Position numbers and translations under genes: made by a program. Source: RUG11237 sp050874665 (GTDB lineage Bacteria; Bacillota; Clostridia; Lachnospirales; Lachnospiraceae). From it: a DNA stretch of 64,000 bases. Each line of letters begins with the position of its first letter. Within the stretch, counting starts at the first letter, position 1. Of the stretch, positions 50,861 through 60,575 are shown one piece after another. The notes beneath the pieces were generated by a model. That model saw nothing but the letters and a program-made list of their open reading frames with translations, was not told where the DNA came from and ran no database searches. The DNA lies in NCBI GenBank assembly GCA_050874665.1, contig JBNMLC010000005.1:1-64000 (forward strand), written 5' to 3'.

Positions 50861-52549
50861 ATGGAAAAACTAAAGCCAAAATTGTTTTCTGTCATGAAAA
50901 CATATTCCAAGGAACAATTTATTAAAGATGTAATAGCAGGTATCATTGTGGCAATTATTGCCTTACCATTGTCTATTGCACTTGCACTTGCTTCCGGAGT
51001 CAATCCAGAAAGAGGTATTTATACGGCTATTGTAGCCGGATTCGTAATTTCTTTCCTGGGTGGAAGTCGTGTACAGATATCCGGTCCAACCGCTGCCTTT
51101 GCATCTATCGTTGCAGGTATTGTTGCACGAAACGGAATGGACGGATTAATTGTCGCAACCATTTTAGCAGGTATTATGTTAATCATCATGGGAATCTGCC
51201 GTTTTGGAAGTCTTATCAAATACATTCCTTACACAATTACCACCGGCTTCACGTCTGGTATTGCAATAACCATTGCCATTGGTCAGATCAAAGATTTCTT
51301 AGGTTTAACAATTGAAGGTTCTCCAATTGAAACATTAGAGAAGGCACAAGCAGCATTCAAAGGGCTTCCAACCATCAACTGGTACGCATTTTTTGTCGGA
51401 GCTGTTTCTCTTGCTATTTTAATTTTATGGCCAAAGCTTACAGAAAAGCTTCCGGTATCAAAATTAGCAAAAGTACTGGCAACAATACCACCTTCATTGA
51501 TTGTAGTAATTGTTTCCGTACTTATGGTTTCGCTTGGAAACCTTCCGGTAAATACCATTGGAAGTTTATACGAAATTTCTAATAAATTACCTGTACCACA
51601 TATTCCGCAGACAAGTTTTGCCATGATTAAGAATGTAATGTCTGATGCCTTTACTATTGCAATCCTGGCAGGTATTGAATCCTTATTATCCTGTGTGGTA
51701 TCTGATGGTATGATTGGTTCTAGACATCGTTCTAATATGGAATTAGTGGCACAAGGGGCCGGAAACGTTGCATCTGCATTATTTGGTGGTATTCCTGCCA
51801 CAGGCGCTATTGCAAGAACCGCTGCCAATGTCAAAAATGGTGGACGTACTCCGATTGCCGGTATGGTACACTCAATTACTCTGGTACTGGTATTAGTTGT
51901 ACTGATGCCATACGCTGCATTAATTCCAATGCCAGCCATTGCTGCCATTCTTTTTATGGTAGCTTACAATATGAGCGAATGGAGAGCATTTATAGACTTA
52001 ATTAAAACAGCACCAAAAAGCGATATTATTGTTTTGGTCACTACTTTTGTTTTAACCGTTGTATTTGACCTGGTAGTAGCCATTGAAATTGGTGTAGTAT
52101 TGGCAGCAATCCTCTTTATGAAACGTATGAGCGATGTTGCTGATGTTCATGGCTGGAAATATATTGGTGCAAATGACGCTTTTGATGAAGATGTGGATCC
52201 GGACAGTATTAATTTAAGAAAAGTTCCGGTTAACACTCTTGTTTATGAAATCTCAGGACCAATGTTTTTTGCTGCGGCAGATAAATTCTTACAGATTGGT
52301 ATTGAGCCTGGAAAAAATGTAATTATTCTTCGAATGAGAAGTGTTCCTGCTATGGATGTAACTGCATTAAATTCTCTTGAGAAATTTTATGCAAAATGTG
52401 TTAAGAACAATATTACTTTGCTTCTTTCCCATGTGGAAGAACAGCCATACAATATGATGGAGCATGCGGGCTTTGTAGATATGGTAGGTAAAGATAATTT
52501 CTGTGCCCATATTGATGATGCTCTCTCAAGAGCAGAAAGCTTGAAATAA
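50861..52549 (+). CDS. SulP family anion transporter with STAS domain
   Basis: This 562-residue protein of the SLC26/SulP family has an N-terminal membrane domain of about 12-14 helices. It begins VIAGIIVAIIALPLSIALAL and ASGVNPERGIYTAIVAGFV and contains the family motif FLGGSRVQISGPTAAFASIV. A C-terminal STAS domain spans about 440-555 (NTLVYEISGPMFFAAADKFL). SulP members carry sulfate, bicarbonate or dicarboxylates; the substrate here cannot be read. AGGAGG lies 10 nt before ATG 50861 within the right arm of a long inverted repeat. The gene ends at a clear terminator. Confidence 0.92.
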   Translation: MEKLKPKLFSVMKTYSKEQFIKDVIAGIIVAIIALPLSIALALASGVNPERGIYTAIVAGFVISFLGGSRVQISGPTAAFASIVAGIVARNGMDGLIVATILAGIMLIIMGICRFGSLIKYIPYTITTGFTSGIAITIAIGQIKDFLGLTIEGSPIETLEKAQAAFKGLPTINWYAFFVGAVSLAILILWPKLTEKLPVSKLAKVLATIPPSLIVVIVSVLMVSLGNLPVNTIGSLYEISNKLPVPHIPQTSFAMIKNVMSDAFTIAILAGIESLLSCVVSDGMIGSRHRSNMELVAQGAGNVASALFGGIPATGAIARTAANVKNGGRTPIAGMVHSITLVLVLVVLMPYAALIPMPAIAAILFMVAYNMSEWRAFIDLIKTAPKSDIIVLVTTFVLTVVFDLVVAIEIGVVLAAILFMKRMSDVADVHGWKYIGANDAFDEDVDPDSINLRKVPVNTLVYEISGPMFFAAADKFLQIGIEPGKNVIILRMRSVPAMDVTALNSLEKFYAKCVKNNITLLLSHVEEQPYNMMEHAGFVDMVGKDNFCAHIDDALSRAESLK

Positions 52550-52571
52550 AAATTTATAAATGATATACTAT

Positions 52572-52607
52572 GGACGATGTGCTTATCTTGGCAACATCGT
52601 CCTTTTT
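52572..52607 (+). terminator. Terminator after sulP gene
   Basis: Stem GGACGATGT (52572-52580) / ACATCGTCC (52594-52602), 9 bp perfect, then TTTTT. An ATG at 52570 lies inside it, so that ATG is not the mutS start. Confidence 0.9.
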
Positions 52608-52615
52608 AAACTTAG

Positions 52616-52644
52616 TTAAAATTCAACAAAAAATACACTATAAT
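52616..52644 (+). promoter_or_regulatory. Promoter of mutS
   Basis: TTAAAA (52616-52621), a 17-nt spacer and TATAAT (52639-52644), giving a short leader of about 20 nt. Confidence 0.6.
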
Positions 52645-52668
52645 ATAAATAAAAGCGAGGAACAACAA

Positions 52669-55314
52669 GTGGCAAAATTAACTCCAATGATGCAGCAGTA
52701 TGTAGAAACAAAAGAACAATACAAAGACTGTATTCTTTTTTATCGTCTGGGTGATTTCTACGAAATGTTTTTTGATGACGCAATCATTGCTTCAAAAGAA
52801 TTAGAAATCACATTGACCGGGAAGGATTGTGGATTAGAGGAAAGAGCACCCATGTGCGGCATTCCATATCATGCAGTAGAAGGCTATTTAAACAAATTAG
52901 TAAGTCGTGGCTACAAAGTAGCTATTGGTGAACAGGTCGAAGATCCAAAACTTGCAAAAGGACTCGTCAAAAGAGAAGTAGTAAGAATTGTTACTCCGGG
53001 AACGAATTTAAATTCCGGTGCATTAGATGAAAGTAAAAATAACTATCTCATGTCTATTGTATGTATGGAATCCGGCTATGGAATTTCCACAGCAGACATT
53101 AGTACCGGTGCATACTTGGTAACTGAAGTGGATAGTGAGCGAAAATTACTGGATGAAATCACAAAATTCTCTCCCTCTGAAATTATATGTAATGATGCAT
53201 TTTTAGTCAGCGGCATTGATATCGAAGATTTGAAAGGCCGCATGGGAATCTCCATTTCTTCTTTAGATGCATGGTACTTTGATGATTCTATGTGTCACAC
53301 GCTCTTAAAAGAACATTTCCATGTAGCTAACTTAGAGGGACTGGGACTTAGCGATTATGACTGCGGTGTCATTGCTGCAGGAGCTTTACTAAAATATTTA
53401 TATGAAACCCAGAAAAATAACCTGAATCATATGACTACGATTAAGCCTTATACGATTGGAAAATATATGATTTTAGACAGCTCCACCAGAAGAAATTTAG
53501 AACTTACGGAAACCCTCCGCGAAAAACAGAAGCGTGGAAGTCTATTGTGGGTATTAGATAAAACTAAAACAGCTATGGGTGCAAGACTTCTTAGAAATTA
53601 TATCGAACAACCACTGATTGAAAAAGAAGCTATCACTTCCCGCCTAGATGCCATTGAAGAATTAAATGGCAATATGATATCCAGAGAAGAAATCCGTGAA
53701 TACTTGAATCCTATTTACGATTTAGAACGCCTCATCAGTAAAATCAGTTACAAGACGGCCAATCCAAGAGATTTATTAAGCTTTCGTAATTCTCTGGAGA
53801 TGATACCTGCATTAAAACAGGTTCTGTCAGAATTCTCTACTTCTCTTTTAAAGAAAATTTGTGAAAATATTGACGAACTCTCGGATCTCTATGAATTGCT
53901 AAATAATTCCATTGTAGAAGAACCGCCAATATCCGTCCGAGACGGTGGCATGATAAAGGAGGGCTTTCATCCTGAAATTGATGAACTTCGTAATGCAAAG
54001 ACAGAAGGTAAGAACTGGCTGGCACGTTTGGAATCAGAAGAACGTGAAAAGACAGGAATTAAGAATTTAAAAATCAAATATAATAAGGTATTTGGCTATT
54101 ACCTAGAGGTTACCAATTCCTATAAGGAGCTAGTACCGGATTATTATATGAGAAAGCAAACCCTGACCAATGCAGAACGTTATATTACTCCGGAATTAAA
54201 GGAATTGGAAGATAAAATTCTTGGGGCGGAAGACAAACTCTATGCTTTAGAATATGAACAGTTTTGTATCATTCGTGATACGGTTGCTGCGGAAGTAGAG
54301 AGAATTCAAAAAACTGCGAATGCCATCGCCATGACAGATGTGTTTGCTTCCTTCGCAAAAGTGGCAGAACAAAACAATTATATAAGACCAAGTATAAACA
54401 CAAAAGGCGTTATTGATATTAAGGGTGGCCGCCATCCTGTCGTAGAACGAATGATTCAAAATGATATGTTTGTAGACAACGATACTTACCTGGACAACGG
54501 AAATAACCGCGTTTCAATTATTACCGGACCCAATATGGCAGGTAAATCCACTTACATGCGACAGACTGCATTAATTGTACTGATGGCACAGATTGGTTCC
54601 TTTGTGCCGGCACAGGAGGCGAAAATTGGTATTGTGGACAGAATTTTCACTCGTGTAGGAGCCTCTGATGATTTGGCATCCGGTCAGAGTACCTTCATGG
54701 TAGAAATGACGGAAGTAGCAAATATTTTACGCAATGCAACATCAAAAAGTCTTTTGATTTTAGACGAAATCGGCCGTGGTACTTCTACTTTTGACGGATT
54801 AAGTATCGCCTGGGCTGTAGTAGAACACATCAGCAATCCTAAGCTTTTAGGTGCCAAAACTTTATTCGCCACCCATTACCACGAACTTACGGAATTAGAA
54901 GGGAAAATTGACGGGGTAAATAATTATTGTATTGCTGTCAAAGAAAAGGGAGATAACATCGTCTTTCTCCGCAAAATCATTAAGGGCGGTGCCGACAGAA
55001 GTTATGGTATTCAGGTTGCAAAGCTTGCCGGTGTTCCAGACAGGGTTATTGAACGTGCAAAGGAAATTTCCGAAGAATTAAATGATGCCGATATTTTAGT
55101 AAATGCCAGAAGAATTGCAGAAAACGGTACCAAAGCTTCTGTAGGTCAGACAATCCATCAGGATATTGAGGCTGAACAAATGTCTCTCTTTGATACTGTA
55201 CAGGATAAAGATATTGTAAAGGAATTAGAGGCTATAGATATTGGGAATTTAACACCGGTAGAAGCTCTCAATGTTCTCTATAAACTGCAAAATAAAATTA
55301 AAAACCGATGGTAA
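52669..55314 (+). CDS. mutS: DNA mismatch repair protein MutS
   Basis: This is the 881-residue mismatch-recognition ATPase. The Phe-x-Glu mismatch wedge is in GDFYEMFFDDA (Phe30, Glu32). The connector, lever and clamp domains follow, then Walker A GPNMAGKSTYMRQ (about 620), Walker B SLLILDEIGRGTSTFDGL and the signature ATHYHELTELE. The C-terminus (about 800-881) holds a tetramer or clamp-binding tail with QMSLFD, a beta-clamp motif. GTG 52669 is chosen: it has AGCGAGG 8 nt before it, the residues AKLTPMMQQYVETKEQYKD match the family start, and the earlier ATG lies in a terminator. It is followed by mutL. Confidence 0.96.
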   Translation: MAKLTPMMQQYVETKEQYKDCILFYRLGDFYEMFFDDAIIASKELEITLTGKDCGLEERAPMCGIPYHAVEGYLNKLVSRGYKVAIGEQVEDPKLAKGLVKREVVRIVTPGTNLNSGALDESKNNYLMSIVCMESGYGISTADISTGAYLVTEVDSERKLLDEITKFSPSEIICNDAFLVSGIDIEDLKGRMGISISSLDAWYFDDSMCHTLLKEHFHVANLEGLGLSDYDCGVIAAGALLKYLYETQKNNLNHMTTIKPYTIGKYMILDSSTRRNLELTETLREKQKRGSLLWVLDKTKTAMGARLLRNYIEQPLIEKEAITSRLDAIEELNGNMISREEIREYLNPIYDLERLISKISYKTANPRDLLSFRNSLEMIPALKQVLSEFSTSLLKKICENIDELSDLYELLNNSIVEEPPISVRDGGMIKEGFHPEIDELRNAKTEGKNWLARLESEEREKTGIKNLKIKYNKVFGYYLEVTNSYKELVPDYYMRKQTLTNAERYITPELKELEDKILGAEDKLYALEYEQFCIIRDTVAAEVERIQKTANAIAMTDVFASFAKVAEQNNYIRPSINTKGVIDIKGGRHPVVERMIQNDMFVDNDTYLDNGNNRVSIITGPNMAGKSTYMRQTALIVLMAQIGSFVPAQEAKIGIVDRIFTRVGASDDLASGQSTFMVEMTEVANILRNATSKSLLILDEIGRGTSTFDGLSIAWAVVEHISNPKLLGAKTLFATHYHELTELEGKIDGVNNYCIAVKEKGDNIVFLRKIIKGGADRSYGIQVAKLAGVPDRVIERAKEISEELNDADILVNARRIAENGTKASVGQTIHQDIEAEQMSLFDTVQDKDIVKELEAIDIGNLTPVEALNVLYKLQNKIKNRW

Positions 55315-55387
55315 GCTATGCAATAAATAAAGGCACACAAACTCTTTTAACACTGTAAGCCAAAAGAAAGGTTGAAAAGTTGAAAAT

Positions 55388-57442
55388 ATGAACAGAATTG
55401 AAGTACTCGATCAAAGTACCATAGATAAAATTGCTGCCGGAGAAGTGGTGGAACGCCCCTCCTCTGTAGTAAAGGAGTTAGTAGAAAACGCTATTGATGC
55501 CGGTGCTACCGCTATCGCAGTGGAAATTAAAGATGGCGGCTGCAGTCTGATAAGAATTACAGACAATGGCAGCGGCATTGAAAAAGGTGAAGTAAAAACG
55601 GCATTTCTTCGCCATGCCACAAGTAAAATCCGTAATGCAGAAGATTTATTAAGCATTTCTTCTCTTGGATTTAGAGGCGAAGCTCTTTCTAGTATTGCTG
55701 CCGTTTCACAGGTAGAATTGATTACAAAAACTTCACCAGATTTTACCGGAAGCAGATACAGAATAGAAGGTGGAAGGGAAATCAGTATGGAAGAAATCGG
55801 AGCACCGGACGGTACCACTTTTCTAGTCCGTAATCTGTTTTACAACGTTCCCGCCAGAAAAAAGTTTTTAAAATCAAATCAGACAGAAGCAGGATATATT
55901 AACGCCTTGATGGAACGAATGGCGTTATCACGCCCGGATATTTCCTTTAAATTCATTAATAATAATCAAACGAAGCTGCAAACCAGTGGAAATACAAATC
56001 TAAAGGATATTATTTATCATATATATGGCAGGGATATTACAGCCAATCTGATTTTCGTAGACCGTGAAATTAATGGCGTACGCCTGAGTGGATTCATTGG
56101 AAAGCCACTAGTTTCCAGAGGAAACCGGAGTTTTGAAAACTACTTTGTCAATGGGCGTTATGTAAAAAGCAATATCATTTCAAGAGCCATTGAAGAGGGG
56201 TATAAAGGCTTTGTAATGCAGCATAAATATCCCTTTACGGTACTCCATTTATCTATTGATGGAGGAATGTTAGATGTCAATGTACACCCAACGAAAATGG
56301 AACTTCGGATTTCTAACCAGGAAGATGTCTATCGTTTTATTTACATGACTGTAAATGATGCTTTAAATGGAAGAGAACTGATCCCAATTGTTTCCTTCGG
56401 AAAAGAAGAACAAAAAAAAGAAGAGCGTATAGTACTTCCCAAAACACCAGAGCCCTTCGAAAAAAAACGATTACAGCAAATGCAGACACCACCACCAAAG
56501 GAGCCGGCAGGGAACATTGCTTCCTCTACAAATGTTTCAAATGAAAGGTCTATGATAAAGGAAGAAGCTGTATATCAAGCAACAAAGCAGGGAAAAGAAG
56601 CACCTTTGAATACAGCACTTCCAAATCAGGAGCATATTAAAATACCTGAGACAGCACTTCCAAATCAGGAGCATATTAAAATACCTGAGACAGCACTTCC
56701 AAATCAGGAGCATACTAAAACACTTGAGACAACACTTCCAAATCAGGAGCATATTAAAACACCTGATACAGCACTTCCAAATCAGGAAAATACTAAAACA
56801 CCTGAGATTTCTACCTCCGAACAGTTGGAACTGTTTGATACCAAACTGCTGGCTTCAGAATCCCGAAGCAGGCATAAAATCATTGGTCAATTATTTAAAA
56901 CCTACTGGCTGGTGGAATTTGAGGATAAGTTATTTATCATCGATCAGCATGCTGCCCATGAAAAAGTTTTATATGAACGGAATGTAAAACTCTGGAAATC
57001 CAAAGAGCATTCCTCACAGCTTATCAGTCCTCCATTAATATTGACATTATCTAATAAAGAGGAAGAAATCCTTTGTACTTACCAGTCCTATTTTGAAGAA
57101 CTAGGGTTTGAAATTTCTTCTTTTGGAGGCAAAGAATATTCCATCACAGCCGTTCCTATGAATTTATATGGTCTGGCACAGAGGGAACTGTTTATCGAAT
57201 TAATTGACAGTTTAGATACCATGACTGGAAAATTGACTCCTGATATGATAAGGGATAAGTTAGCTTCCATGTCCTGCAAGGCAGCGGTAAAGGGAAACCA
57301 AAACTTGTCTTATCAGGAAATGGACAAATTAATTGATGAATTAATGACCTTAGAAAACCCATACAACTGTCCTCATGGAAGGCCAACGATTATATCCATG
57401 AGTAAGTACGAGTTAGAAAAGAAATTTAAAAGGATTGTGTAA
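55388..57442 (+). CDS. mutL: DNA mismatch repair protein MutL with repeat-bearing linker
   Basis: This 684-residue protein is the partner of MutS. The N-terminal GHKL ATPase (about 1-330) has IAAGEVVERPSSVVKELVEN, DNGSGIEKGE, HATSKI and GFRGEALSSIAAVSQVELIT. The C-terminal domain (about 490-684) carries the endonuclease motif DQHAAHEKVLYE (DQHAx2Ex4E, about 519), with CPHGRPT, so it should be a nicking MutL for a bacterium without MutH. The linker includes five tandem copies of a 13-residue unit (409-473, TALPNQEHIKIPE). The usual linker is non-repetitive. The gene is 73 nt after mutS. Confidence 0.95.
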   Translation: MNRIEVLDQSTIDKIAAGEVVERPSSVVKELVENAIDAGATAIAVEIKDGGCSLIRITDNGSGIEKGEVKTAFLRHATSKIRNAEDLLSISSLGFRGEALSSIAAVSQVELITKTSPDFTGSRYRIEGGREISMEEIGAPDGTTFLVRNLFYNVPARKKFLKSNQTEAGYINALMERMALSRPDISFKFINNNQTKLQTSGNTNLKDIIYHIYGRDITANLIFVDREINGVRLSGFIGKPLVSRGNRSFENYFVNGRYVKSNIISRAIEEGYKGFVMQHKYPFTVLHLSIDGGMLDVNVHPTKMELRISNQEDVYRFIYMTVNDALNGRELIPIVSFGKEEQKKEERIVLPKTPEPFEKKRLQQMQTPPPKEPAGNIASSTNVSNERSMIKEEAVYQATKQGKEAPLNTALPNQEHIKIPETALPNQEHIKIPETALPNQEHTKTLETTLPNQEHIKTPDTALPNQENTKTPEISTSEQLELFDTKLLASESRSRHKIIGQLFKTYWLVEFEDKLFIIDQHAAHEKVLYERNVKLWKSKEHSSQLISPPLILTLSNKEEEILCTYQSYFEELGFEISSFGGKEYSITAVPMNLYGLAQRELFIELIDSLDTMTGKLTPDMIRDKLASMSCKAAVKGNQNLSYQEMDKLIDELMTLENPYNCPHGRPTIISMSKYELEKKFKRIV
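56612..56806 (+). repeat. Five tandem 39-bp repeats in mutL
   Basis: Five in-frame copies of a 39-bp unit encode TALPNQEHIKIPE and close variants (HTKTLE, HIKTPD, NTKTPE at the ends of units 3-5). Copies 1 and 2 are identical in DNA; the others differ at several positions. The unit length is a multiple of three, so copy number can change without loss of the frame. Confidence 0.95.
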
Positions 57443-57575
57443 GGAAATGCCAAGAATCTAATCATTATATTTCATAGAACCATTACACAAGCAGTAGAAT
57501 GTATGATTTTTTAAAGTCATATAATATATAAGGGAAAAGCATTATAACCGACAAAAACAAAGAAAATTTGCATGA

Positions 57576-57944
57576 AATAGAACATATGAGGACGATGTAT
57601 TCAAGATTATTGTGCCTTTAGATGATGAGTATTCATTTGACTTTGGTAGGAATGGTCAGACTCGAAGTGAGACCAAAATTGAGACCATTGAGACCATTGA
57701 TGAGACCATTGATGAGACTAATCCGTTTGAAGTGAGCTCTAAATGGAATTTGTCGGAAGATGAGAAAAAGATTGTGCTTTTGCTTAAAGAGGAGCCATCA
57801 ATAACGCAAAAAAAGCTTCATGAGAAGTCTGAAATTCCAATGGGGACGATAAAAAGAATGTTGCCTAAATTGCAGAAAAACGGTGTAATACGTCGAGAAG
57901 GGAATAATCGTTCTGGAAAATGGATTATTAACGAGGCGAAATAA
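57576..57944 (+). pseudogene. C-terminal remnant of an AlbA/AAA_4-type transcriptional regulator
   Basis: The frame opens after a stop at 57573-57575 without a convincing start and reads TYEDDVFKIIVPLDDEYSFD, followed by a repetitive ETIETIDETIDET stretch. A winged helix is C-terminal (EEPSITQKKLHEKSEIPMGT, IKRMLPKLQKNGVIRREGNN). This is the end of the ATP-binding 'divergent AAA/AlbA_2' proteins (about 400-500 residues), whose catalytic and N-terminal parts are missing here. A GTG at 57612 gives 110 codons but has no good ribosome site. It is probably a relic of a decayed or partly deleted gene. It lies between mutL and miaA. Confidence 0.65.
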
Positions 57945-58020
57945 CATGAATGAACTAAAATTGTAGTTTGTGCCGGAGCAGATGCAGTTAATTATAAACT
58001 GATTAACGTATGCCATAAAA

Positions 58021-58080
58021 GGGAGGTTGGAAAGTGGTACACTGGATCGTTTTCAATTCCACTCTAGAAACCTCCCTCCC
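58021..58080 (+). repeat. Imperfect inverted repeat, possible mobile-element scar or hairpin
   Basis: GGGAGGTTGGAAAGTGG (58021-58037) and CCACTCTAGAAACCTCCC (58059-58076) pair over about 14-17 positions around a 21-nt loop; no T-run follows. It borders the truncated AlbA-type relic and sits just upstream of the miaA promoter region (-10-like TATACT 58088-58093). It could be an end of a lost element or an RNA hairpin. Confidence 0.4.
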
Positions 58081-58175
58081 GTTATGCTATACTAAGCATG
58101 GTCAAAATTTGTACGATTATACGTACCCTGACAAATAGCACCAAACAACAAAAAGAAACACAAGGTGGTGAAACC

Positions 58176-59126
58176 ATGAAACAACCCTTAATCATTCTTG
58201 CAGGTCCTACCGCAGTAGGAAAAACAGAAGCTTCCATAGGTCTTGCCAAAGCCATCGGGGGCGAAATCATTTCAGCAGATTCCATGCAGGTTTATCGGCA
58301 CATGGATATCGGTTCTGCCAAAATCAAACCAGAAGAGATGCAGGGAGTTCCTCATTATCTCATTGATGAATTAGAACCCTCAGAAGATTTTAATGTCTAT
58401 CGTTTTCAGAAACTAGCCAAAAAATATATGAAAGAGATTTATAAAAAGGGAAAAGTACCTATTCTAGTGGGAGGAACCGGTTTCTATATTCAGTCCGTAT
58501 TATATGATATTGACTTCACCTCCACAGATACCAATGCCGGTTACAGGGAAGAATTAGAGCAGCTCGCAAAAGAGAAAGGAGCAGAGCAGCTCCACCAAAT
58601 GCTACAACAAGTAGATGCAAAATCCGCGAACGAAATTCATGCCAACAATGTAAAACGTGTTATCCGTGCTTTGGAGTACTATAAACAGACGGGACAACCC
58701 ATTTCAAAGCATAACGAAGAAGAACGGGCGAAAAATTCTCCCTACAATTTCGTATATTTCGTTTTAAATGACGAACGCTCCACCGTATATGAACGCATTA
58801 ACAAAAGAGTCGATCTGATGTTCGAAGCAGGACTTGTCGAGGAAGTAAAACAATTACTTGTCATGGGATGCCAGCGAAATATGGTATCCATGCAAGGATT
58901 AGGATACAAAGAAGTAATTGATTATTTATGTGACCAATGCTCTTTAGAAGAGGCAATCGCCAAAATAAAGCAAGAGACCCGACATTTTGCTAAACGCCAG
59001 CTTACCTGGTTTCGCAGAGAACGTGAGGTAACCTGGGTAAATAAGAATGAATTAGAACATAACGAACAACAGATTTTACAATATATGCTGAATATCTTAA
59101 AAGAAAAAAATATCTCTAGCTACTAA
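58176..59126 (+). CDS. miaA: tRNA dimethylallyltransferase
   Basis: This protein adds a dimethylallyl group to A37 of tRNAs that read UNN codons; MiaB then methylthiolates it. It has 316 residues. It has the P-loop LAGPTAVGKTEASIGLA, SADSMQVYRHMDIGSAK, VPHYLIDELEPSEDFNVYRF, VGGTGFYIQSVLYDIDF and QGLGYKEVIDYL. ATG 58176 has AAGGTGGTG upstream and begins directly before the P-loop strand; the in-frame extension to 58098 is not expected. It is followed 18 nt later by the YnbB-like gene, as in Bacillus where miaA-hfq-hflX-ynbB neighbour one another. Confidence 0.95.
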   Translation: MKQPLIILAGPTAVGKTEASIGLAKAIGGEIISADSMQVYRHMDIGSAKIKPEEMQGVPHYLIDELEPSEDFNVYRFQKLAKKYMKEIYKKGKVPILVGGTGFYIQSVLYDIDFTSTDTNAGYREELEQLAKEKGAEQLHQMLQQVDAKSANEIHANNVKRVIRALEYYKQTGQPISKHNEEERAKNSPYNFVYFVLNDERSTVYERINKRVDLMFEAGLVEEVKQLLVMGCQRNMVSMQGLGYKEVIDYLCDQCSLEEAIAKIKQETRHFAKRQLTWFRREREVTWVNKNELEHNEQQILQYMLNILKEKNISSY

Positions 59127-59144
59127 ACAGGAAGGAATATACCA

Positions 59145-60434
59145 ATGGAAAATTTAGGATTACAACAATTATATGAATCCATGGGAATCAGCAAAGAAGT
59201 GTATGATTTTGGAATGGACGTAGAACACAATTTAAAGGAACGTTTCGATAAAATCAAAGAAACCACAACCTATAACCAATTGAAGGTACTGAAAGCCATG
59301 CAGGATAATCAGGTAAGTGAAGCATGCTTTGCAGCTACTACCGGATATGGTTATAATGACTTAGGGCGCGATAAATTAGAAGATGTGTATGCTTCCGTGT
59401 TTCATACGCAAGCAGCTTTAGTCAGACCCCAGATTACCTGTGGAACGCATGCTCTGGCACTGGCACTTGCGGCAAACACCAGACCCGGAGACGAAATTCT
59501 TTCTCCTGTAGGAAAACCATATGATACTTTAGAGGAAGTCATTGGAATCCGTCCTTCCAAAGGTTCTTTGGCGGAGTATGGCATTACTTATGCACAGGTA
59601 GATTTACTCCCTGATGGTGCCTTCGATTACGCCGGAATTAAAGCTGCCATAAATGAACGCACCAAACTGGTAACAATTCAACGTTCGAAAGGCTATCAGA
59701 CAAGACCGACACTTTCTGTAGCTCGTATTGGAGAATTAATTTCCTATATCAAAGAAATCAAACCAGATGTAATCTGCATGGTAGATAATTGTTACGGTGA
59801 ATTTGTAGAAACAAAAGAACCAAGCGATGTGGGAGCAGACATGGTCGTTGGCTCTTTGATTAAAAATCCAGGTGGTGGACTGGCCCCAATCGGAGGTTAT
59901 ATTGCCGGAAGAGCTGATTTAATTGAGCTGTGTGCATATCGTCTGACTTCACCGGGACTTGGAAAGGAAGTAGGGGCAACGCTTGGAATCAATGGCAGTC
60001 TGTATCAGGGATTCTTCTTAGCTCCTACTGTTGTAGAATCCGCTTTAAAAGGCGCAATCTTTGCGGCTAACATATATGAAAAGCTTGGATTTTTTGTCGT
60101 ACCAAACGGAACGGAAAGCCGTCACGATATTATTCAGGCAGTAACTTTTGGAACTGCAGAAGGAGTCGTTGCTTTCTGTGAAGGAATTCAGGCTGCTGCA
60201 CCGGTAGACAGCCACGTAGTCCCTGAACCCTGGGCAATGCCCGGATATGATGCAGATGTTATTATGGCAGCCGGTGCATTTGTTTCTGGTTCTTCTATTG
60301 AATTAAGTGCTGATGGTCCAATGAAGGAGCCGTATGCTGTATACTTTCAGGGCGGCCTTACCTATGAGCATGCCCGCTACGGTATCTTGCGATCATTACA
60401 GCAATTAGTAAATAAACAGATTATCAAACTATAA
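59145..60434 (+). CDS. ynbB: YnbB-like PLP enzyme (methionine gamma-lyase / aluminium resistance family)
   Basis: This 429-residue protein is of the Alum_res family of fold-type I PLP enzymes. It has GYGYNDLGRDKLEDVYASVF, ITCGTHALALALAANTRPGD, IRPSKGSLAEYGI, VDNCYGEFVE and the PLP lysine in GSLIKNPGGGLAPIGGYIAG. C-terminal GSSIELSADGPMKEPYAVYF, QGGLTYEHARYG is characteristic. Family members are annotated as methionine gamma-lyase-like or linked to aluminium resistance, but the reaction is not established. AACAGGAAGG precedes the ATG. Confidence 0.88.
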   Translation: MENLGLQQLYESMGISKEVYDFGMDVEHNLKERFDKIKETTTYNQLKVLKAMQDNQVSEACFAATTGYGYNDLGRDKLEDVYASVFHTQAALVRPQITCGTHALALALAANTRPGDEILSPVGKPYDTLEEVIGIRPSKGSLAEYGITYAQVDLLPDGAFDYAGIKAAINERTKLVTIQRSKGYQTRPTLSVARIGELISYIKEIKPDVICMVDNCYGEFVETKEPSDVGADMVVGSLIKNPGGGLAPIGGYIAGRADLIELCAYRLTSPGLGKEVGATLGINGSLYQGFFLAPTVVESALKGAIFAANIYEKLGFFVVPNGTESRHDIIQAVTFGTAEGVVAFCEGIQAAAPVDSHVVPEPWAMPGYDADVIMAAGAFVSGSSIELSADGPMKEPYAVYFQGGLTYEHARYGILRSLQQLVNKQIIKL

Positions 60435-60477
60435 TATTTAATTTTTCTTTAAAATTTTTGAAATTCAAAACTAATTA

Positions 60478-60506
60478 TATACAATAACTTTCATTTGTGC
60501 TATGAT
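60478..60506 (+). promoter_or_regulatory. Promoter upstream of the DUF4321 gene
   Basis: TATACA (60478-60483), a 17-nt spacer and TATGAT (60501-60506). The -35 is weak. The leader to ATG 60576 would be about 65 nt. Confidence 0.45.
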
Positions 60507-60575
60507 ATATGTTGTTGTTTTTGCGTGACAAAAGAAGTTGTTGTAACATATGCAATAACTATGGGAGGGCAATTT

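Noticed and set aside
52570..52668. ATG-initiated N-terminal extension of mutS
   Set aside because: The ATG and following codons lie in the sulP terminator and the mutS promoter; homology starts at GTG 52669.
56612..56806. CRISPR-like array
   Set aside because: The units are contiguous without spacers and in frame within mutL.
58098..58175. 26-codon extension of miaA
   Set aside because: It lies in the leader, has no ribosome site, and the P-loop strand begins directly after ATG 58176.
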